Assembly (NCBI RefSeq): GCF_017948455.1
Contig: NZ_JAFFSU010000003.1
Span: 362,066-426,065, forward strand
Direction: 5' to 3'
From: Streptomyces sp. GESEQ-4
GTDB lineage: Bacteria; Actinomycetota; Actinomycetes; Streptomycetales; Streptomycetaceae
DNA length: 64,000 nt
The notes under the pieces are model-generated. The model saw nothing but the letters and a program-made list of their open reading frames with translations, ran no database searches and had not been told where the DNA came from. A program made the translations under genes and the position numbers. Positions 1-9,173 of this stretch are shown here, in pieces (within the stretch, counting starts at the first letter, position 1; each line of letters opens with the position of its first letter).

Positions 1-1104
1 CGAGGCGTGCTTCACGGCGTTCGTCAGCCCCTCCTGCACGACACGGTAGGCGGCCAGGTCCACGCCGGCGGGCAGCTCGCGCGGGGTGCCCGTGACGGTC
101 AGCTCGACCGGAACTCCCGTACCGCGGACCCGGTCCACCAGCTCCGCCAGCCGGTCCAGGCCGGGCTGCGGTGCCAGGTCCAGGTTCTCCGGTGAGCCGT
201 CCGCGGCCATCGTGAGCAGGCCCATCACCTGACGCAGCTCCGACATCGCGGTGCGGCCGGCCGCCTCCACCGCCAGCATCGCCTCGCGGGCCTGGTCCGC
301 GGAGACGTCCAGCACCTTGCGGGCAGCGCCGGCCTGGATCGTCATCATGCTCACGTTGTGGGTGACCACGTCGTGCAACTCGCGCGCGATGCGTCGCCGC
401 TCCTCGTCCACCGCGCGGCGGGTCGCCGCCTCCTGCTCGGCCCGCAGGGTCCGGACCCGGTGCCGCCAGGCGTGCAGGCCGTTGGCGGCCAGCGCGACCG
501 GCGCCAGCACCAGCAGCGGGATCAGCGTGCGGTCGACGTCCGGGACCAGATTTCCGACCGCGAGCAGCACCGCGCCCGCCGCCAGGCTCGCCCCGGCCGC
601 CTTGCGGTGCGGGCTGTACATGGCCGCGCTGTACGCCGCGATCAGCACGGACGCGAACGTGGCCACCGTGGCGTCCCGGTTGACCTCGCTCAGATGGAAC
701 AGCGCCGTGGCCGCGAGCACCGCCCAGAACGCGGCCAGCGGACGGTGCCTGCGCCAGGCCAGCGGGACGGCGGTGAGGACCGCCAGCACCACCGCCCACC
801 AGGGGAGGGGACCCAGAGTGTGCTCGACGACCGGGAAGATGGTGCCCGGTGGGGTCGGCGGGACGGGCGCCAGTCCCCGGTCCGGCAAGGGCCCTTCGTG
901 CCTGAGCATCTCCCCGGACGCGTCCTCCACATAGGACCGGTCCAGATCGGCACTGACGGTCCCCACCGCCAGCACCAGGGCGAGCACCGCGTCCGCCGCC
1001 CACGCCCAACGGGACAGCCGCGGGGGCACACCGGCGACACCCCGGGCCGCCGCACGCAGCCACGAGGCCGGTTTTCTCAGCGGTATCGCCGCGGCACCGT
1101 CCAC
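1..1104 (-). CDS. two-component sensor histidine kinase, partial (C-terminus outside window)
   Basis: Membrane sensor kinase of the NarL-partner class. Translating the minus strand from the GTG at 1104 gives about five hydrophobic segments in the first ~200 residues, followed by the HisKA_3 H-box RRIARELHDVVTHN near 358-420 and the start of the HATPase N-box (QEGLTNAVKHA) at the window edge. An in-frame TGA lies just upstream of GTG 1104, so this is the earliest possible start; no clear Shine-Dalgarno (SD) sequence precedes it. The rest of the ATPase domain, and probably a response regulator, lie to the left. It is divergent from the ABC transporter at 1307, the usual arrangement for DesK/LiaS-like kinases that control an efflux or peptide-stress transporter. 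That link is inferred from context. Confidence 0.85.
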   Translation of the reverse strand, partial: MDGAAAIPLRKPASWLRAAARGVAGVPPRLSRWAWAADAVLALVLAVGTVSADLDRSYVEDASGEMLRHEGPLPDRGLAPVPPTPPGTIFPVVEHTLGPLPWWAVVLAVLTAVPLAWRRHRPLAAFWAVLAATALFHLSEVNRDATVATFASVLIAAYSAAMYSPHRKAAGASLAAGAVLLAVGNLVPDVDRTLIPLLVLAPVALAANGLHAWRHRVRTLRAEQEAATRRAVDEERRRIARELHDVVTHNVSMMTIQAGAARKVLDVSADQAREAMLAVEAAGRTAMSELRQVMGLLTMAADGSPENLDLAPQPGLDRLAELVDRVRGTGVPVELTVTGTPRELPAGVDLAAYRVVQEGLTNAVKHAS

Positions 1105-1144
1105 CGGGCAAGTGTGTCAAGCCGGCCGGGCCGGCGGGATCCGT

Positions 1145-1165
1145 CGTACGACTCAGGTGCGTACG
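1145..1165. promoter_or_regulatory. paired CGTACG palindromes in kinase/ABC divergent intergenic region
   Basis: The 202-bp divergent gap between the kinase and the ABC ATPase holds two CGTACG palindromes with centres 15 bp apart, in the context TCGTACGACTCAGGTGCGTACG. The outer parts also form an imperfect inverted repeat. Placement suggests a response-regulator site, but nothing in the sequence identifies the binding protein. Confidence 0.3.
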
Positions 1166-1306
1166 CCTGGGGTGTACATCGCGGGGATGACCCGGCCCCG
1201 GCTCCACCGAGCACGGTACGGGCCTTCCCCATCGCGGCCGACGTGCCCGCCTGAAGTTCGCACCTAGCTTCGGGCCGGACCACACCGATCCATGAAGGGG
1301 CGAGCC

Positions 1307-1996
1307 ATGACCGATCCGCTGATCGACGTGCGTGACGTGCGCAAGGAGTACGACCAGGGCCCGCCCGCGCTGGCCGGGCTGACGCTTCAGGTGCGGGCCG
1401 GGGAGGCGCTCGCGGTGCTGGGGCCGTCCGGCAGCGGCAAGTCCACGCTGCTCAATCTGATCGCCGGGCTCGACCGGCCGAGCGCGGGCGGTGTCACCGT
1501 CGACGGGCTCAGGATCGACAAGTTGAGCGAGAGCGCGTCCGCCCGCTACCGGCGCGCACGCATCGGCATGGTGTTCCAGTTCTTCAATCTCCTCGACGAT
1601 CTGACGGTCGCCGACAACGTGCTGCTGCCGGCCCAGCTCTCCGGCGTGCCCCGCGCGAAGGCCGCCGCCCGGGCCGCCGAACTCCTCACCTACCTCGGCA
1701 TCGACCGGCACGCCCGCGCCTACCCCGGGCGGCTCTCCGGCGGCGAACGGCAACGGGTCGCCGTGGCCCGGGCGTTGATGAACCGCCCGCCGCTGCTGCT
1801 CGCCGACGAGCCGACCGGCGCGCTGGACACCGCCTCGGGCGCCGAGGTGCGGGAGCTGCTGCGTGAACTCAACGGGGACGGGCAGACGATCGTCCTCGTC
1901 ACCCACGACCTGGCGCTGGCCGAGTCGTGCGCGACGCGGACGATCGAGCTGGTCGACGGCAGGATCGCGAGCGATGTGCCGGCGGTGGCGTCATGA
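1307..1996 (+). CDS. ABC transporter ATP-binding protein (MacB/LolD type)
   Basis: A 229-residue ATPase that powers the FtsX-like permease encoded next to it. Visible motifs are Walker [10 protein letters not shown], the signature [15 protein letters not shown], Walker [13 protein letters not shown] and the switch-loop VTHD. The length is normal for a LolD/MacB-type ATPase. The ATG at 1307 is preferred over the in-frame ATG at 1292 because GAAGGGG (1295-1300) sits at SD distance. Its TGA overlaps the next gene's ATG, so the two are translationally coupled. The substrate is unknown; relatives next to NarL-type two-component systems often export antimicrobial peptides or lipids. Confidence 0.92.
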   Translation: MTDPLIDVRDVRKEYDQGPPALAGLTLQVRAGEALAVLGPSGSGKSTLLNLIAGLDRPSAGGVTVDGLRIDKLSESASARYRRARIGMVFQFFNLLDDLTVADNVLLPAQLSGVPRAKAAARAAELLTYLGIDRHARAYPGRLSGGERQRVAVARALMNRPPLLLADEPTGALDTASGAEVRELLRELNGDGQTIVLVTHDLALAESCATRTIELVDGRIASDVPAVAS

Positions 1997-4326
1997 GCGG
2001 GGCGATGGGGAGAGTCGTGCGGGCCGGTGTCGGCAGGCGCCGGGTGCAGACCGCGGTGATCGTGCTGACGACGCTGCTGTCGGTGGCCGCGTCCGTGCTG
2101 GCGGTGGGGCTGCTGGTGGCGTCGCAGGCACCGTTCGACCGGGCCTTCGCGCGGCAGCACGGGGCGCATCTGACGGCGGAGTTCGCCTCAGTGGCGCCGG
2201 GGAAACTCGCAGCGACCGCTTCCGCCGACGGCGTCGAGGCCGCCGCGGGCCCGTTCGCCGTGACCTCCGTCCGTGTCAGCCCCGCCCACGGGGGCCCGCC
2301 CGGCTTCACCCCGCCGCCCCTCACCGTGGCCGGACGGGCCTCGGCCGACGCCGCCGTGGACGACCTCGGCCTGGTCTCGGGCCGATGGGCGAGGAAGCCC
2401 GGCGAGATCGTGCTGGAGGCGGGATCCGGCAACCCCGGCATGCAGCCCGACAGCAAGATCTACGCTGGGGACGCGGAGCTGACCGTGGTCGGCATCGCCG
2501 AGTCCGTGGGCGAGAGCGCCGACGCGTGGGTCGTACCGGCGCAGTTGACGGCATTGGACGCGCAGCCGTCGTACCAGATGCTCTACCGCTTCACCGACGC
2601 GGACAGCCGCGCCGACATCGCCGCCGGACGGGACGCGATCGCCGCCGCCGCGCCCGCCCGCACGCTCACCGGCACGCAGTCCTATCTGGACGTCAGGCAG
2701 GCCGCCGAGGCCACCACGGCCGCGTACATCCCCTTCGTGACCGCCTTCGCCCTGCTGGGCCTGGCCATGTCGGTGCTGGTGATCGGCATCGTGGTGAGCG
2801 GCGCGGTGAGTGCCGCGACCCGGCGCATCGGCATCCTGAAGTCCCTCGGGCTCACCCCGCTCCAGGTGGGGCGGGCCTATGTGGCGCAGGCGTTGATCCC
2901 GGCGGTGGTGGGCGCCGCGCTGGGTGTGGCACTGGGCGGTCTGCTCGCCGTGCCGCTGATGGCGGAGCTGGCGGCGGCCTACGGGACGGGCACGCTGCTG
3001 ATCCCGCTGTGGGTGAACCTGGTGGTGCCGGCCGGCGTCCTCGCGGTGGTCGCCCTCACCGCGTTCGGCCCGGCACTGCGGGCGGCCCGGCTGCGCACCG
3101 CCTCGGTGCTCGGGGTCGGTCGCGCCGCAACCGACGCCCGGGGACGCGGAGTTCGGCAGCTGCTGGGCCGGCTGCCGCTGCCGCGCCCGGTGACCCTGGG
3201 CCTCGCGGGTCCGTTCGCCCGGCCCGCCCGCTCGGGCACGATGGCCGCGGCGGTGGCGTTCGGGGCGCTGGCGGTGACGTTCGCGGTCGGGCTGGGCAGC
3301 ACGCTCTTCGCGATCCAGCGGGACGGCGAACCCGACCAGGCGGCGGGCGAGGTGACCGTACGCACGATGTCGCCGCCGCAACCCGGGGCGGCGCCCGGCG
3401 GCCCGGTGGATCCGGACGTGGTGGCCGCCGCGATCAAGTCCCGTCCGGAGACGGCCTCGTCCTACCGCACCGCCCGGTCCGAGGTGCGTGTGGCGGGCCT
3501 GAAGGGCGGGGTGCCGGTGGTGGCGTACGACGGGGACGCGGCGCACAGCCGGCACAGCATGGTGTCCGGCCGCTGGTTCGACACGAGCGGCGAGGCTGTC
3601 GCCGGCTCGCGCTTCCTGACGGTGACGGGTGTGAAGGTCGGGGACACGGTGACATTGAGCGAGCAGGGCCGGACCGTCCGGTTGCGGATCGTGGGGGAGG
3701 TCTTCGACCTGAACGAGGAGGGGATGACCGTCCGCACCTCGTTCTCGGCACTGGCGCCGCTCGACATCGGCTACCTGCCGAGCGAGTTCAGCGTGCGGCT
3801 CAAGTCCGGTGCCGATGCGCGGAGTTACGTCGACTCCTTGAACGCGGATCTGGAGGCGACCGGCGGGGAGGCGGCCCTCACCGAGCAGGGCGAGTCGACC
3901 GTGATCCGGGCCATGCAGGCGCTGATCGCGATGCTCACCGCCATGCTGGTGACGGTCGCCTGCCTCGGCGTCCTCAACACGGTCGTGCTCGACACCCGCG
4001 ACCGGACCCGCGACCTCGGCATCTTCAAGGCCCTCGGCATGACACCGCGCCAGACCGTCGCCCAGGTCCTCACCGCCGTGGCCGGCATCGGTCTGGCCGC
4101 CGGGGCGATCGGCGTCCCGCTCGGGGTGGCGCTGCACGGGTACGTCATGCCGGAGATGGGGCGGGCCGTGGGGGTGCGCTTCCCGTCGGAACTCATCGAT
4201 GTGTACGACGTCCCCGATCTGACCCTGCTGGCGCTCTCCGGCGTGCTGATCGCCGTCGCCGGGGCACTGCTGCCGGCGGGGTGGGCGGCGCGGACGCGGG
4301 TGGCGGGGGCGTTGCGGGCGGAGTGA
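1993..4326 (+). CDS. FtsX-like ABC transporter permease
   Basis: A 777-residue permease with the duplicated FtsX/MacB architecture: an N-terminal transmembrane helix, a large extracytoplasmic domain (about residues 40-240), a core helix bundle with the [10 protein letters not shown] coupling motif (about 270-285), then a second extracytoplasmic domain and C-terminal bundle with a matching [12 protein letters not shown] motif. The start overlaps the ATPase stop (ATGA), so the pair forms one operon. It works with the ATPase and is probably regulated by the divergent kinase system. The substrate cannot be read from sequence. It runs towards the XRE gene, with a strong hairpin between them. Confidence 0.9.
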   Translation: MSGAMGRVVRAGVGRRRVQTAVIVLTTLLSVAASVLAVGLLVASQAPFDRAFARQHGAHLTAEFASVAPGKLAATASADGVEAAAGPFAVTSVRVSPAHGGPPGFTPPPLTVAGRASADAAVDDLGLVSGRWARKPGEIVLEAGSGNPGMQPDSKIYAGDAELTVVGIAESVGESADAWVVPAQLTALDAQPSYQMLYRFTDADSRADIAAGRDAIAAAAPARTLTGTQSYLDVRQAAEATTAAYIPFVTAFALLGLAMSVLVIGIVVSGAVSAATRRIGILKSLGLTPLQVGRAYVAQALIPAVVGAALGVALGGLLAVPLMAELAAAYGTGTLLIPLWVNLVVPAGVLAVVALTAFGPALRAARLRTASVLGVGRAATDARGRGVRQLLGRLPLPRPVTLGLAGPFARPARSGTMAAAVAFGALAVTFAVGLGSTLFAIQRDGEPDQAAGEVTVRTMSPPQPGAAPGGPVDPDVVAAAIKSRPETASSYRTARSEVRVAGLKGGVPVVAYDGDAAHSRHSMVSGRWFDTSGEAVAGSRFLTVTGVKVGDTVTLSEQGRTVRLRIVGEVFDLNEEGMTVRTSFSALAPLDIGYLPSEFSVRLKSGADARSYVDSLNADLEATGGEAALTEQGESTVIRAMQALIAMLTAMLVTVACLGVLNTVVLDTRDRTRDLGIFKALGMTPRQTVAQVLTAVAGIGLAAGAIGVPLGVALHGYVMPEMGRAVGVRFPSELIDVYDVPDLTLLALSGVLIAVAGALLPAGWAARTRVAGALRAE

Positions 4327-4332
4327 CGTGCG

Positions 4333-4356
4333 GCCGGCTCAGCCGCTTGAGCCGGC
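4333..4356. terminator. hairpin shared by convergent genes
   Basis: A perfect 9-bp inverted repeat, GCCGGCTCA / TGAGCCGGC with a 6-nt loop, lies between the convergent ends of the FtsX permease (4326) and the XRE gene (stop at 4339). It can fold from either strand, so it is a likely bidirectional terminator. There is no U-tract, as is common in Streptomyces. Confidence 0.65.
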
Positions 4357-5193
4357 GGCCATGTCCTGGGCGCCGATGACGGACAGCAGCTCAAGCCGGG
4401 CGGCGCCCTCGGTGCCGGGCGGGGCCGAGAACCACAGCAGACGCTGGTGGCCGTCCTCGCTGAACAGGCTGTGGCAGTCCAGCTCGATGACGCCGAGGGC
4501 GGGGTGGACGATGCGCTTGTGGTCGCCCCTGCGCAGGGCGACGTCATGGGTGTCCCACAAGGCGGCGAACTCCGCGCTGTGCCGCCGCAGCGCGGCCACC
4601 ATCCGCTGCACCTCGCCGTCCCGGCCCCGCCGGGCCGCCACCGCCTGGAGGTCGGCCACGAAGACGCGGGAGTGGTGCGCGTGGTCCTCGACCGGATAGA
4701 TCTTGCGGGTGTCCGGGTCGGTGAACCAGCGGTACACGAGACTCGCCCGCGGACCGCGCACCTCGGCGGCCCGACCGACCAGGGCGACGGCCAGGTCGTT
4801 CTGTACGAGGGTCTCGTGCAGGTCGGTGATGATCTGGGCCGGTGTGGTGGTGAGCCGGTCCAGCAGACCGAGCAGGGCGGGCTGGACGTGCGCGGTCGGG
4901 CCGTGCGCCGCCGGGGGCACCGGGCGGTCGGCGAGGTGGAACAGGTGGTCGCGCTCGTCGTCGTTCAGCCTGAGGGCGCGGGCGAGGGCGGCCACGACCT
5001 GGGCCGAGGGCTGGGCACCCCGGCCCCGCTCCAACTCCGTGTAGTAGTCGGCCGACAGGCCCGCGAGCTGCGCGACCTCCTCCCGGCGCAGACCGGGCAC
5101 CCGCCGCCGGGGCCCGGCGGTCAGGCCCACATCGGCAGGCCGGACGCGATCACGGCGGGACTTCAGGAACGCGGAGAGTTCGGGACGGGGCAC
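4339..5193 (-). CDS. XRE-family regulator with MmyB-like C-terminal domain
   Basis: A 284-residue transcription regulator. Residues ~5-85 form an XRE helix-turn-helix (LRREEVAQLAGLSADYYTELERGR). Residues ~100-270 match the MmyB-like ligand-binding domain (VYRWFTDPDTRKIYPVED, LGVIELDCHSLFSEDG), a PAS-like fold found in actinobacterial regulators of adjacent oxidoreductases. The GTG at 5193 is preferred because the longer upstream frame is uncharacteristic and GGATGGGAG sits next to this start. It is divergent from the tautomerase at 5336, with CCCAGGG repeats between them, so it probably controls that gene and itself. The ligand is unknown. Confidence 0.87.
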   Translation of the reverse strand: MPRPELSAFLKSRRDRVRPADVGLTAGPRRRVPGLRREEVAQLAGLSADYYTELERGRGAQPSAQVVAALARALRLNDDERDHLFHLADRPVPPAAHGPTAHVQPALLGLLDRLTTTPAQIITDLHETLVQNDLAVALVGRAAEVRGPRASLVYRWFTDPDTRKIYPVEDHAHHSRVFVADLQAVAARRGRDGEVQRMVAALRRHSAEFAALWDTHDVALRRGDHKRIVHPALGVIELDCHSLFSEDGHQRLLWFSAPPGTEGAARLELLSVIGAQDMAAGSSG

Positions 5194-5240
5194 GCTCCCA
5201 TCCTCACCCGTGCGCACGTCCGTATCCAGGGGGCGCCGAC

Positions 5241-5290
5241 CCCAGGGTGGGCGCAGCCCTGGGTGTCGTCGCCGTTCCGGCCCAGGGTGG
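5241..5290. promoter_or_regulatory. candidate operator: CCCAGGG inverted repeat plus third half-site
   Basis: CCCAGGG (5241-5247) and CCCTGGG (5257-5263) form an inverted repeat, and a further CCCAGGGTGG copy lies at 5281-5290. All are in the 142-bp gap between the XRE regulator and the divergent tautomerase. The spacing suits an operator for the neighbouring XRE/MmyB regulator. Binding is inferred from position and symmetry only. Confidence 0.5.
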
Positions 5291-5335
5291 AGGGGACAGC
5301 ACCCCGTCACACGACCGACCGGAGCGTGAATCACC

Positions 5336-5566
5336 ATGCCGTTCGCCAACTTCAAGGTCCCCGCCGGCACTCTCGACGAGAAGCAGAAGGAGCAGATCGT
5401 CACCCGCGTCACCGAGTTGTACGTCGAGATCTACGGTGAGCGTGCCCGCGCCGCCACCCTGGTCCTGGTCGAGGAGGTCCCCGACGGCGGCTGGGGCATC
5501 GGCGGCCACGTCCTGACCCTGGCAGAGCTCCAGGAATCGGCACCGGAAGCGCCCGATGTGGCATGA
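5336..5566 (+). CDS. 4-oxalocrotonate-tautomerase-family protein
   Basis: A 76-residue protein starting MPFANFKVPAG. Removal of Met would expose Pro-1, the catalytic base of the tautomerase superfamily, and the length and the VEEVPDGGWGIGG segment fit a 4-OT-like subunit that forms hexamers. Such enzymes isomerise enol/keto acids, but many small actinobacterial copies have unknown substrates. Divergent transcription from an MmyB-type XRE gene suggests induction by a small molecule. Only 9 bp separate it from the next gene. Confidence 0.85.
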   Translation: MPFANFKVPAGTLDEKQKEQIVTRVTELYVEIYGERARAATLVLVEEVPDGGWGIGGHVLTLAELQESAPEAPDVA

Positions 5567-5575
5567 TCCGCTGCC

Positions 5576-6964
5576 ATGTCGTCGATACGCGCACATGCGT
5601 GGTGGTCAAGTGCCGCTCGCCGTCTGCTAGTTGCCCCGCTTGCCTTGATCGTGGCAGCGGGCGCCACCGGGGCCGGTGCCGTCGCGGCACCGGCACCCAA
5701 GGAGGCGACGCCCGATCGGCTTCGCTACGACGTGTCCCTGCGCAGTGACGCCGACGGCTCCCACTGGACGGGCCGGCAGTGGGTGTCGTTCCGCAATGCC
5801 TCCGCGCGACCCTTGCGTGAGGTGTACGTACGTCTGTGGGGCAACGGCGAGGACAAGTGCGGAACGCCGGGCAAGCCGTCCCCCGTGAAGATGTCCAAGG
5901 TGCGCGGTGGCACCCCGGGCCGCCTCACCGTGAACTGCACCGCGCTGCGCATCACCCTGCCGAAGCCCCTCGCGCGCGGCGAGCGGACGGCCGTCTCCTT
6001 CGACGTGTCCATCACCGTGCCCCAGCGCAACAACCGCTTCGGCCGCGAGGGCGCGTTCCGCTTCCTGGGCAACGCGCTGCCGGTGCTCGCCGTGCACGAC
6101 GCGAAGGGCTGGCACCTCGATCCGTATGTGTCGACCGGCGAGAGCTTCTACAGCCTGGCGAGCGACTTCCGGGTGCGCATCGACCACCCGTCGACCCTCA
6201 AGGTCCCCGCGACCGGCCGCACGTGGACCCGGCACGGCACGTCCGGGCGCACGGTCACGCACAGCGTCGCGCACCGGGTGCGGGACTTCGCGTGGGCGGC
6301 GGGCCCGTTCCGCGTGGCGAGCGAGACCTCGCCCGGTGGTGTGCGGGTGAAGTCGTACTGGGCGCCGAACACGCCCGCGGCGGGTGTGCGCCTCAACCGC
6401 GAGGACGGCGTCGCCGCCGTCGACCGGTTCGGCAAGGAGTTCGGCCGTTATCCGTACGGCGAGATCGACCTGGTGATGACCAAGGACTTCGGCGGCGGTA
6501 TGGAGTACCCCGGCCTGGTCATCCTCGGCACCGCCGAGGACGGCAGCGCCGTCGTCCACGAGGTGGCCCACCAGTGGTGGTACGGCATCGTGGGCAACGA
6601 CGAATACGGCGCCCCCTGGCTGGACGAGAGCTTCGCCCAGTACGCCAACGCGCGCTTCTACGGCTGGGACACCCGCGACTGCTGGTCGGACGAGGACTGG
6701 CCGAGCGACGAGACCGCGCTCACGAACTCGATGGCCTACTGGGCCGAGCACCGCGACGAGTACCACGTCATCTACACGGCCGGCTCCTGCGCCCTGGCGA
6801 ACCTGGAGCGCACCCTCGGCGCCGACACGATGGCGAGACTGCTCGAGCGATACGCCCGCGACCACTGGTACGGCGTCTCCACCACCGAGGACTTCAAGAA
6901 GGCCGCACAGTCCGTGACGGACACCGACCTGGACCCCTTCTGGAAGAAGCACCGCATCCGGTGA
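5576..6964 (+). CDS. secreted M1-family (gluzincin) metallopeptidase
   Basis: A 462-residue exported protein. The N-terminus has Arg residues then a hydrophobic stretch ending in VAAPAP, typical of a Sec signal peptide. An M1-type beta-sandwich domain follows (about 45-260), then the catalytic domain with GGMEYPG (a variant of the GAMEN exopeptidase motif) and the zinc motif HEVAHQWW followed 18 residues later by the third ligand Glu (WLDESFAQY). It lacks the long C-terminal domain of aminopeptidase N, so it is a short-form M1 enzyme. Aminopeptidase activity outside the cell is expected from the family; the true specificity is not visible. A weak CGAGG/CCTCG hairpin follows at 6988-7001. Confidence 0.9.
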   Translation: MSSIRAHAWWSSAARRLLVAPLALIVAAGATGAGAVAAPAPKEATPDRLRYDVSLRSDADGSHWTGRQWVSFRNASARPLREVYVRLWGNGEDKCGTPGKPSPVKMSKVRGGTPGRLTVNCTALRITLPKPLARGERTAVSFDVSITVPQRNNRFGREGAFRFLGNALPVLAVHDAKGWHLDPYVSTGESFYSLASDFRVRIDHPSTLKVPATGRTWTRHGTSGRTVTHSVAHRVRDFAWAAGPFRVASETSPGGVRVKSYWAPNTPAAGVRLNREDGVAAVDRFGKEFGRYPYGEIDLVMTKDFGGGMEYPGLVILGTAEDGSAVVHEVAHQWWYGIVGNDEYGAPWLDESFAQYANARFYGWDTRDCWSDEDWPSDETALTNSMAYWAEHRDEYHVIYTAGSCALANLERTLGADTMARLLERYARDHWYGVSTTEDFKKAAQSVTDTDLDPFWKKHRIR

Positions 6965-7038
6965 AACCCCGGTCGCCGCCTCCGGTGCGAGGCAGGCCTC
7001 GTAGGAAGTCGCCTCGCCGACGCGTAACGTGAGGCGGT

Positions 7039-7872
7039 ATGAAGATCCTCATCAGCGCCGACATGGAGGGCGCGACGGGCGTCACCTGGCCGGCCGACGT
7101 GCTGCCGGGGACGCCGCAGTGGGAGCGCTGCCGGTCGATGTTCACCTCGGATGTGAACGCCGCCGTGCTGGGCTTCCTCGACGGCGGCGCGGACGACGTG
7201 CTCATCAACGAAGCGCACTGGACGATGCGCAATCTGCTCCTCGAACAGCTCGACGAGCGGGCCCAGATGCTCACCGGGCGGCACAAGTCCCTCTCCATGG
7301 TGGAGGGCGTGCAGCACGGCGACGTGGACGGCATCGCGTTCGTCGGCTATCACGCGGGCGCCGGCATGGAGGGCGTCCTCGCCCACACCTACCTCGCCAA
7401 CTCCATCACCGGGGTGTGGGTCGACGACGTACGGGCGAGCGAGGGGCTGCTCAACGCCCACGTGGTCGCCGAGTACGGGGTGCCCGTCGTCCTCGTCACC
7501 GGTGACGACGTGGCCTGCGAGGACGCGCTCGGGTACGCGCCCGAGGCGCTGAAGGTCGCCGTCAAGGACCATGTGTCGCGGTACGCGGCCGTGTGCCGTA
7601 CGCCGGTCAGGACCGCCTCCGACATCCGGGCCGCGGCCAAGGAGGCGGCGGCGCTGGCGGTGCGGCACGAGCCCGTCGCCGGGGGACCGTTCACCGTCGC
7701 CCTGGAGTTTGACGCCGAGCATCTGGCGCTGGCCGCCACCGTTGTGCCGGGGGTGGAGCGGACCGGGGAGCGGAAGGTGGCGTACACCAGCGACACCATG
7801 TATCAGGGGATCCGTACCTTCAAGGCGGTCACCACGATCGTCTCGGCCGCGGTGGAGGAGCAGTATGGCTGA
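7039..7872 (+). CDS. M55-family D-aminopeptidase (DppA-like)
   Basis: A 277-residue zinc D-aminopeptidase-like protein. The DppA metal ligands fall at near-identical positions: SADMEG gives Asp8 and Glu10, INEAH gives His60, VGYHAG gives His105, and Glu135 lies in DVRASEGLL. DppA releases N-terminal D-Ala from D-Ala-D-Ala or short D-peptides and assembles as a self-compartmentalising decamer. It is the first gene of a closely packed run of four peptidase genes, and its end overlaps the M20 gene by 8 bp. Context suggests use of wall-derived D-amino-acid peptides. Confidence 0.92.
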   Translation: MKILISADMEGATGVTWPADVLPGTPQWERCRSMFTSDVNAAVLGFLDGGADDVLINEAHWTMRNLLLEQLDERAQMLTGRHKSLSMVEGVQHGDVDGIAFVGYHAGAGMEGVLAHTYLANSITGVWVDDVRASEGLLNAHVVAEYGVPVVLVTGDDVACEDALGYAPEALKVAVKDHVSRYAAVCRTPVRTASDIRAAAKEAAALAVRHEPVAGGPFTVALEFDAEHLALAATVVPGVERTGERKVAYTSDTMYQGIRTFKAVTTIVSAAVEEQYG

Positions 7873-9169
7873 CCAGCAGGCGCTGGACGAGGTCGTCCGG
7901 TTCACGTCCGACCTCATCCGCGTCGACACCACCAACCGCGGGGGCGGCGACTGCCGGGAGCGGCCCGCCGCCGAGTACGCGGCGGAGCAACTGGCCGGGG
8001 CGGGCCTGGAGCCGACGCTGCTGGAGCGCACCCGGGGCCGTACGAACGTGGTCGCCCGGATCGAGGGCACGGACCCGTCCGCGGACGCGCTCCTCGTCCA
8101 CGGCCATCTGGACGTCGTACCCGCCGAAGCCGCCGACTGGAGCGTGCACCCGTTCTCCGGGGAGATCCGCGACGGCGTCGTCTGGGGGCGCGGCGCGGTC
8201 GACATGAAGAACATGGACGCGATGATCCTCGCGGTCGTGCGCGCCTGGGCGCGGGAGGGCGTACGGCCCCGACGGGACCTCGTCATCGCGTTCACCGCCG
8301 ACGAGGAGGCGAGCGCGGAGGACGGGTCCGGGTTCCTCGCCGACCAGCACCCGGGGCTCTTCGAGGGCTGCACCGAGGGCGTCAGCGAGTCGGGGGCGTT
8401 CACCTTCCACGACGGCGGCGGACGCCAGATCTACCCCATCGCCGCGGGCGAGCGCGGTACCGGCTGGCTGAAGCTCACCGCGCGCGGGCGGGCCGGACAC
8501 GGCTCCAAGGTGAACCGGGAGAACGCGGTGACCCGCCTCGCCGCCGCCATCGCCCGGATCGGCGACCACGAGTGGCCGCTGAGGCTGACGCCGACGGTCA
8601 GCGCCGCCCTCACCGAACTCGCCGCGCTCTACGGCATCGAGGCCGACCTCGACGACGTGGACGGTCTGCTGCAGAAGCTCGGCCCGACGGCCAAGCTGGT
8701 CGAGGCCACCGTACGCAACAGCGCCAACCCGACGATGCTGGACGCCGGTTACAAGGTCAATGTCATCCCGGGGGAGGCCGTCGCATACGTGGACGGGCGG
8801 TATCTCTTCGGCGCCGAGGACGAGTTCCGCGCGACGCTGGACCGGCTCACCGGGCCTGACGTGGACTGGGAGTTCCACCATCGCGAGGTGGGCCTCCAGG
8901 CGCCGGTGGACTCGCCGACGTACGCGCGGATGCGTGCCGCGGTCGAGGAGTTCGCGCCCGAGGGGCATGTGGTGCCGTACTGCATGTCCGGCGGCACGGA
9001 CGCCAAGCAGTTCTCCCGGCTCGGCATCACCGGCTACGGCTTCACCCCGCTGAAGCTCCCCGAGGGCTTCGACTACCAGGCCCTCTTCCACGGAGTCGAC
9101 GAGCGGGTCCCCGTCGAGGCGCTGCACTTCGGCGTCCAGGTCCTGGACCGCTTCCTGCGGACGGCCTAG
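7865..9169 (+). CDS. M20-family metallopeptidase
   Basis: A 434-residue member of the ArgE/DapE/CPG2 group. Visible motifs are the first metal site HGHLDVVP with the catalytic Asp, the bridging Asp in WGRGAVDMKN, the general base in TADEEAS, and later ligands (GTDAKQF region and the C-terminal LFHGVDE). The dimerisation domain lies at about 190-300. It starts inside the end of the D-aminopeptidase gene (8-bp overlap), so translation is coupled. Cytoplasmic dipeptidase or deacylase activity is expected; the exact substrate is not deducible. Confidence 0.92.
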   Translation: MADQQALDEVVRFTSDLIRVDTTNRGGGDCRERPAAEYAAEQLAGAGLEPTLLERTRGRTNVVARIEGTDPSADALLVHGHLDVVPAEAADWSVHPFSGEIRDGVVWGRGAVDMKNMDAMILAVVRAWAREGVRPRRDLVIAFTADEEASAEDGSGFLADQHPGLFEGCTEGVSESGAFTFHDGGGRQIYPIAAGERGTGWLKLTARGRAGHGSKVNRENAVTRLAAAIARIGDHEWPLRLTPTVSAALTELAALYGIEADLDDVDGLLQKLGPTAKLVEATVRNSANPTMLDAGYKVNVIPGEAVAYVDGRYLFGAEDEFRATLDRLTGPDVDWEFHHREVGLQAPVDSPTYARMRAAVEEFAPEGHVVPYCMSGGTDAKQFSRLGITGYGFTPLKLPEGFDYQALFHGVDERVPVEALHFGVQVLDRFLRTA

Positions 9170-9173
9170 CGCC

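Noticed and set aside
1112..1120. TTGACA near the sensor-kinase start as its -35
   Set aside because: No usable -10 lies 16-18 bp downstream, and the hexamer is so near the only possible start codon that a -10 would fall inside the coding sequence.
251..1254. Long plus-strand frames opposite the sensor kinase
   Set aside because: They are shadows of the minus-strand kinase: the minus frame has H-box and N-box motifs and good codon structure, while the plus frames are Arg/Ser/Ala-rich without recognisable domains.
2188..4137. 649-residue minus-strand frame under the FtsX permease
   Set aside because: GC-rich third-position bias of the permease leaves this frame open; it has no domain motif and low-complexity Arg/Gly/His composition.
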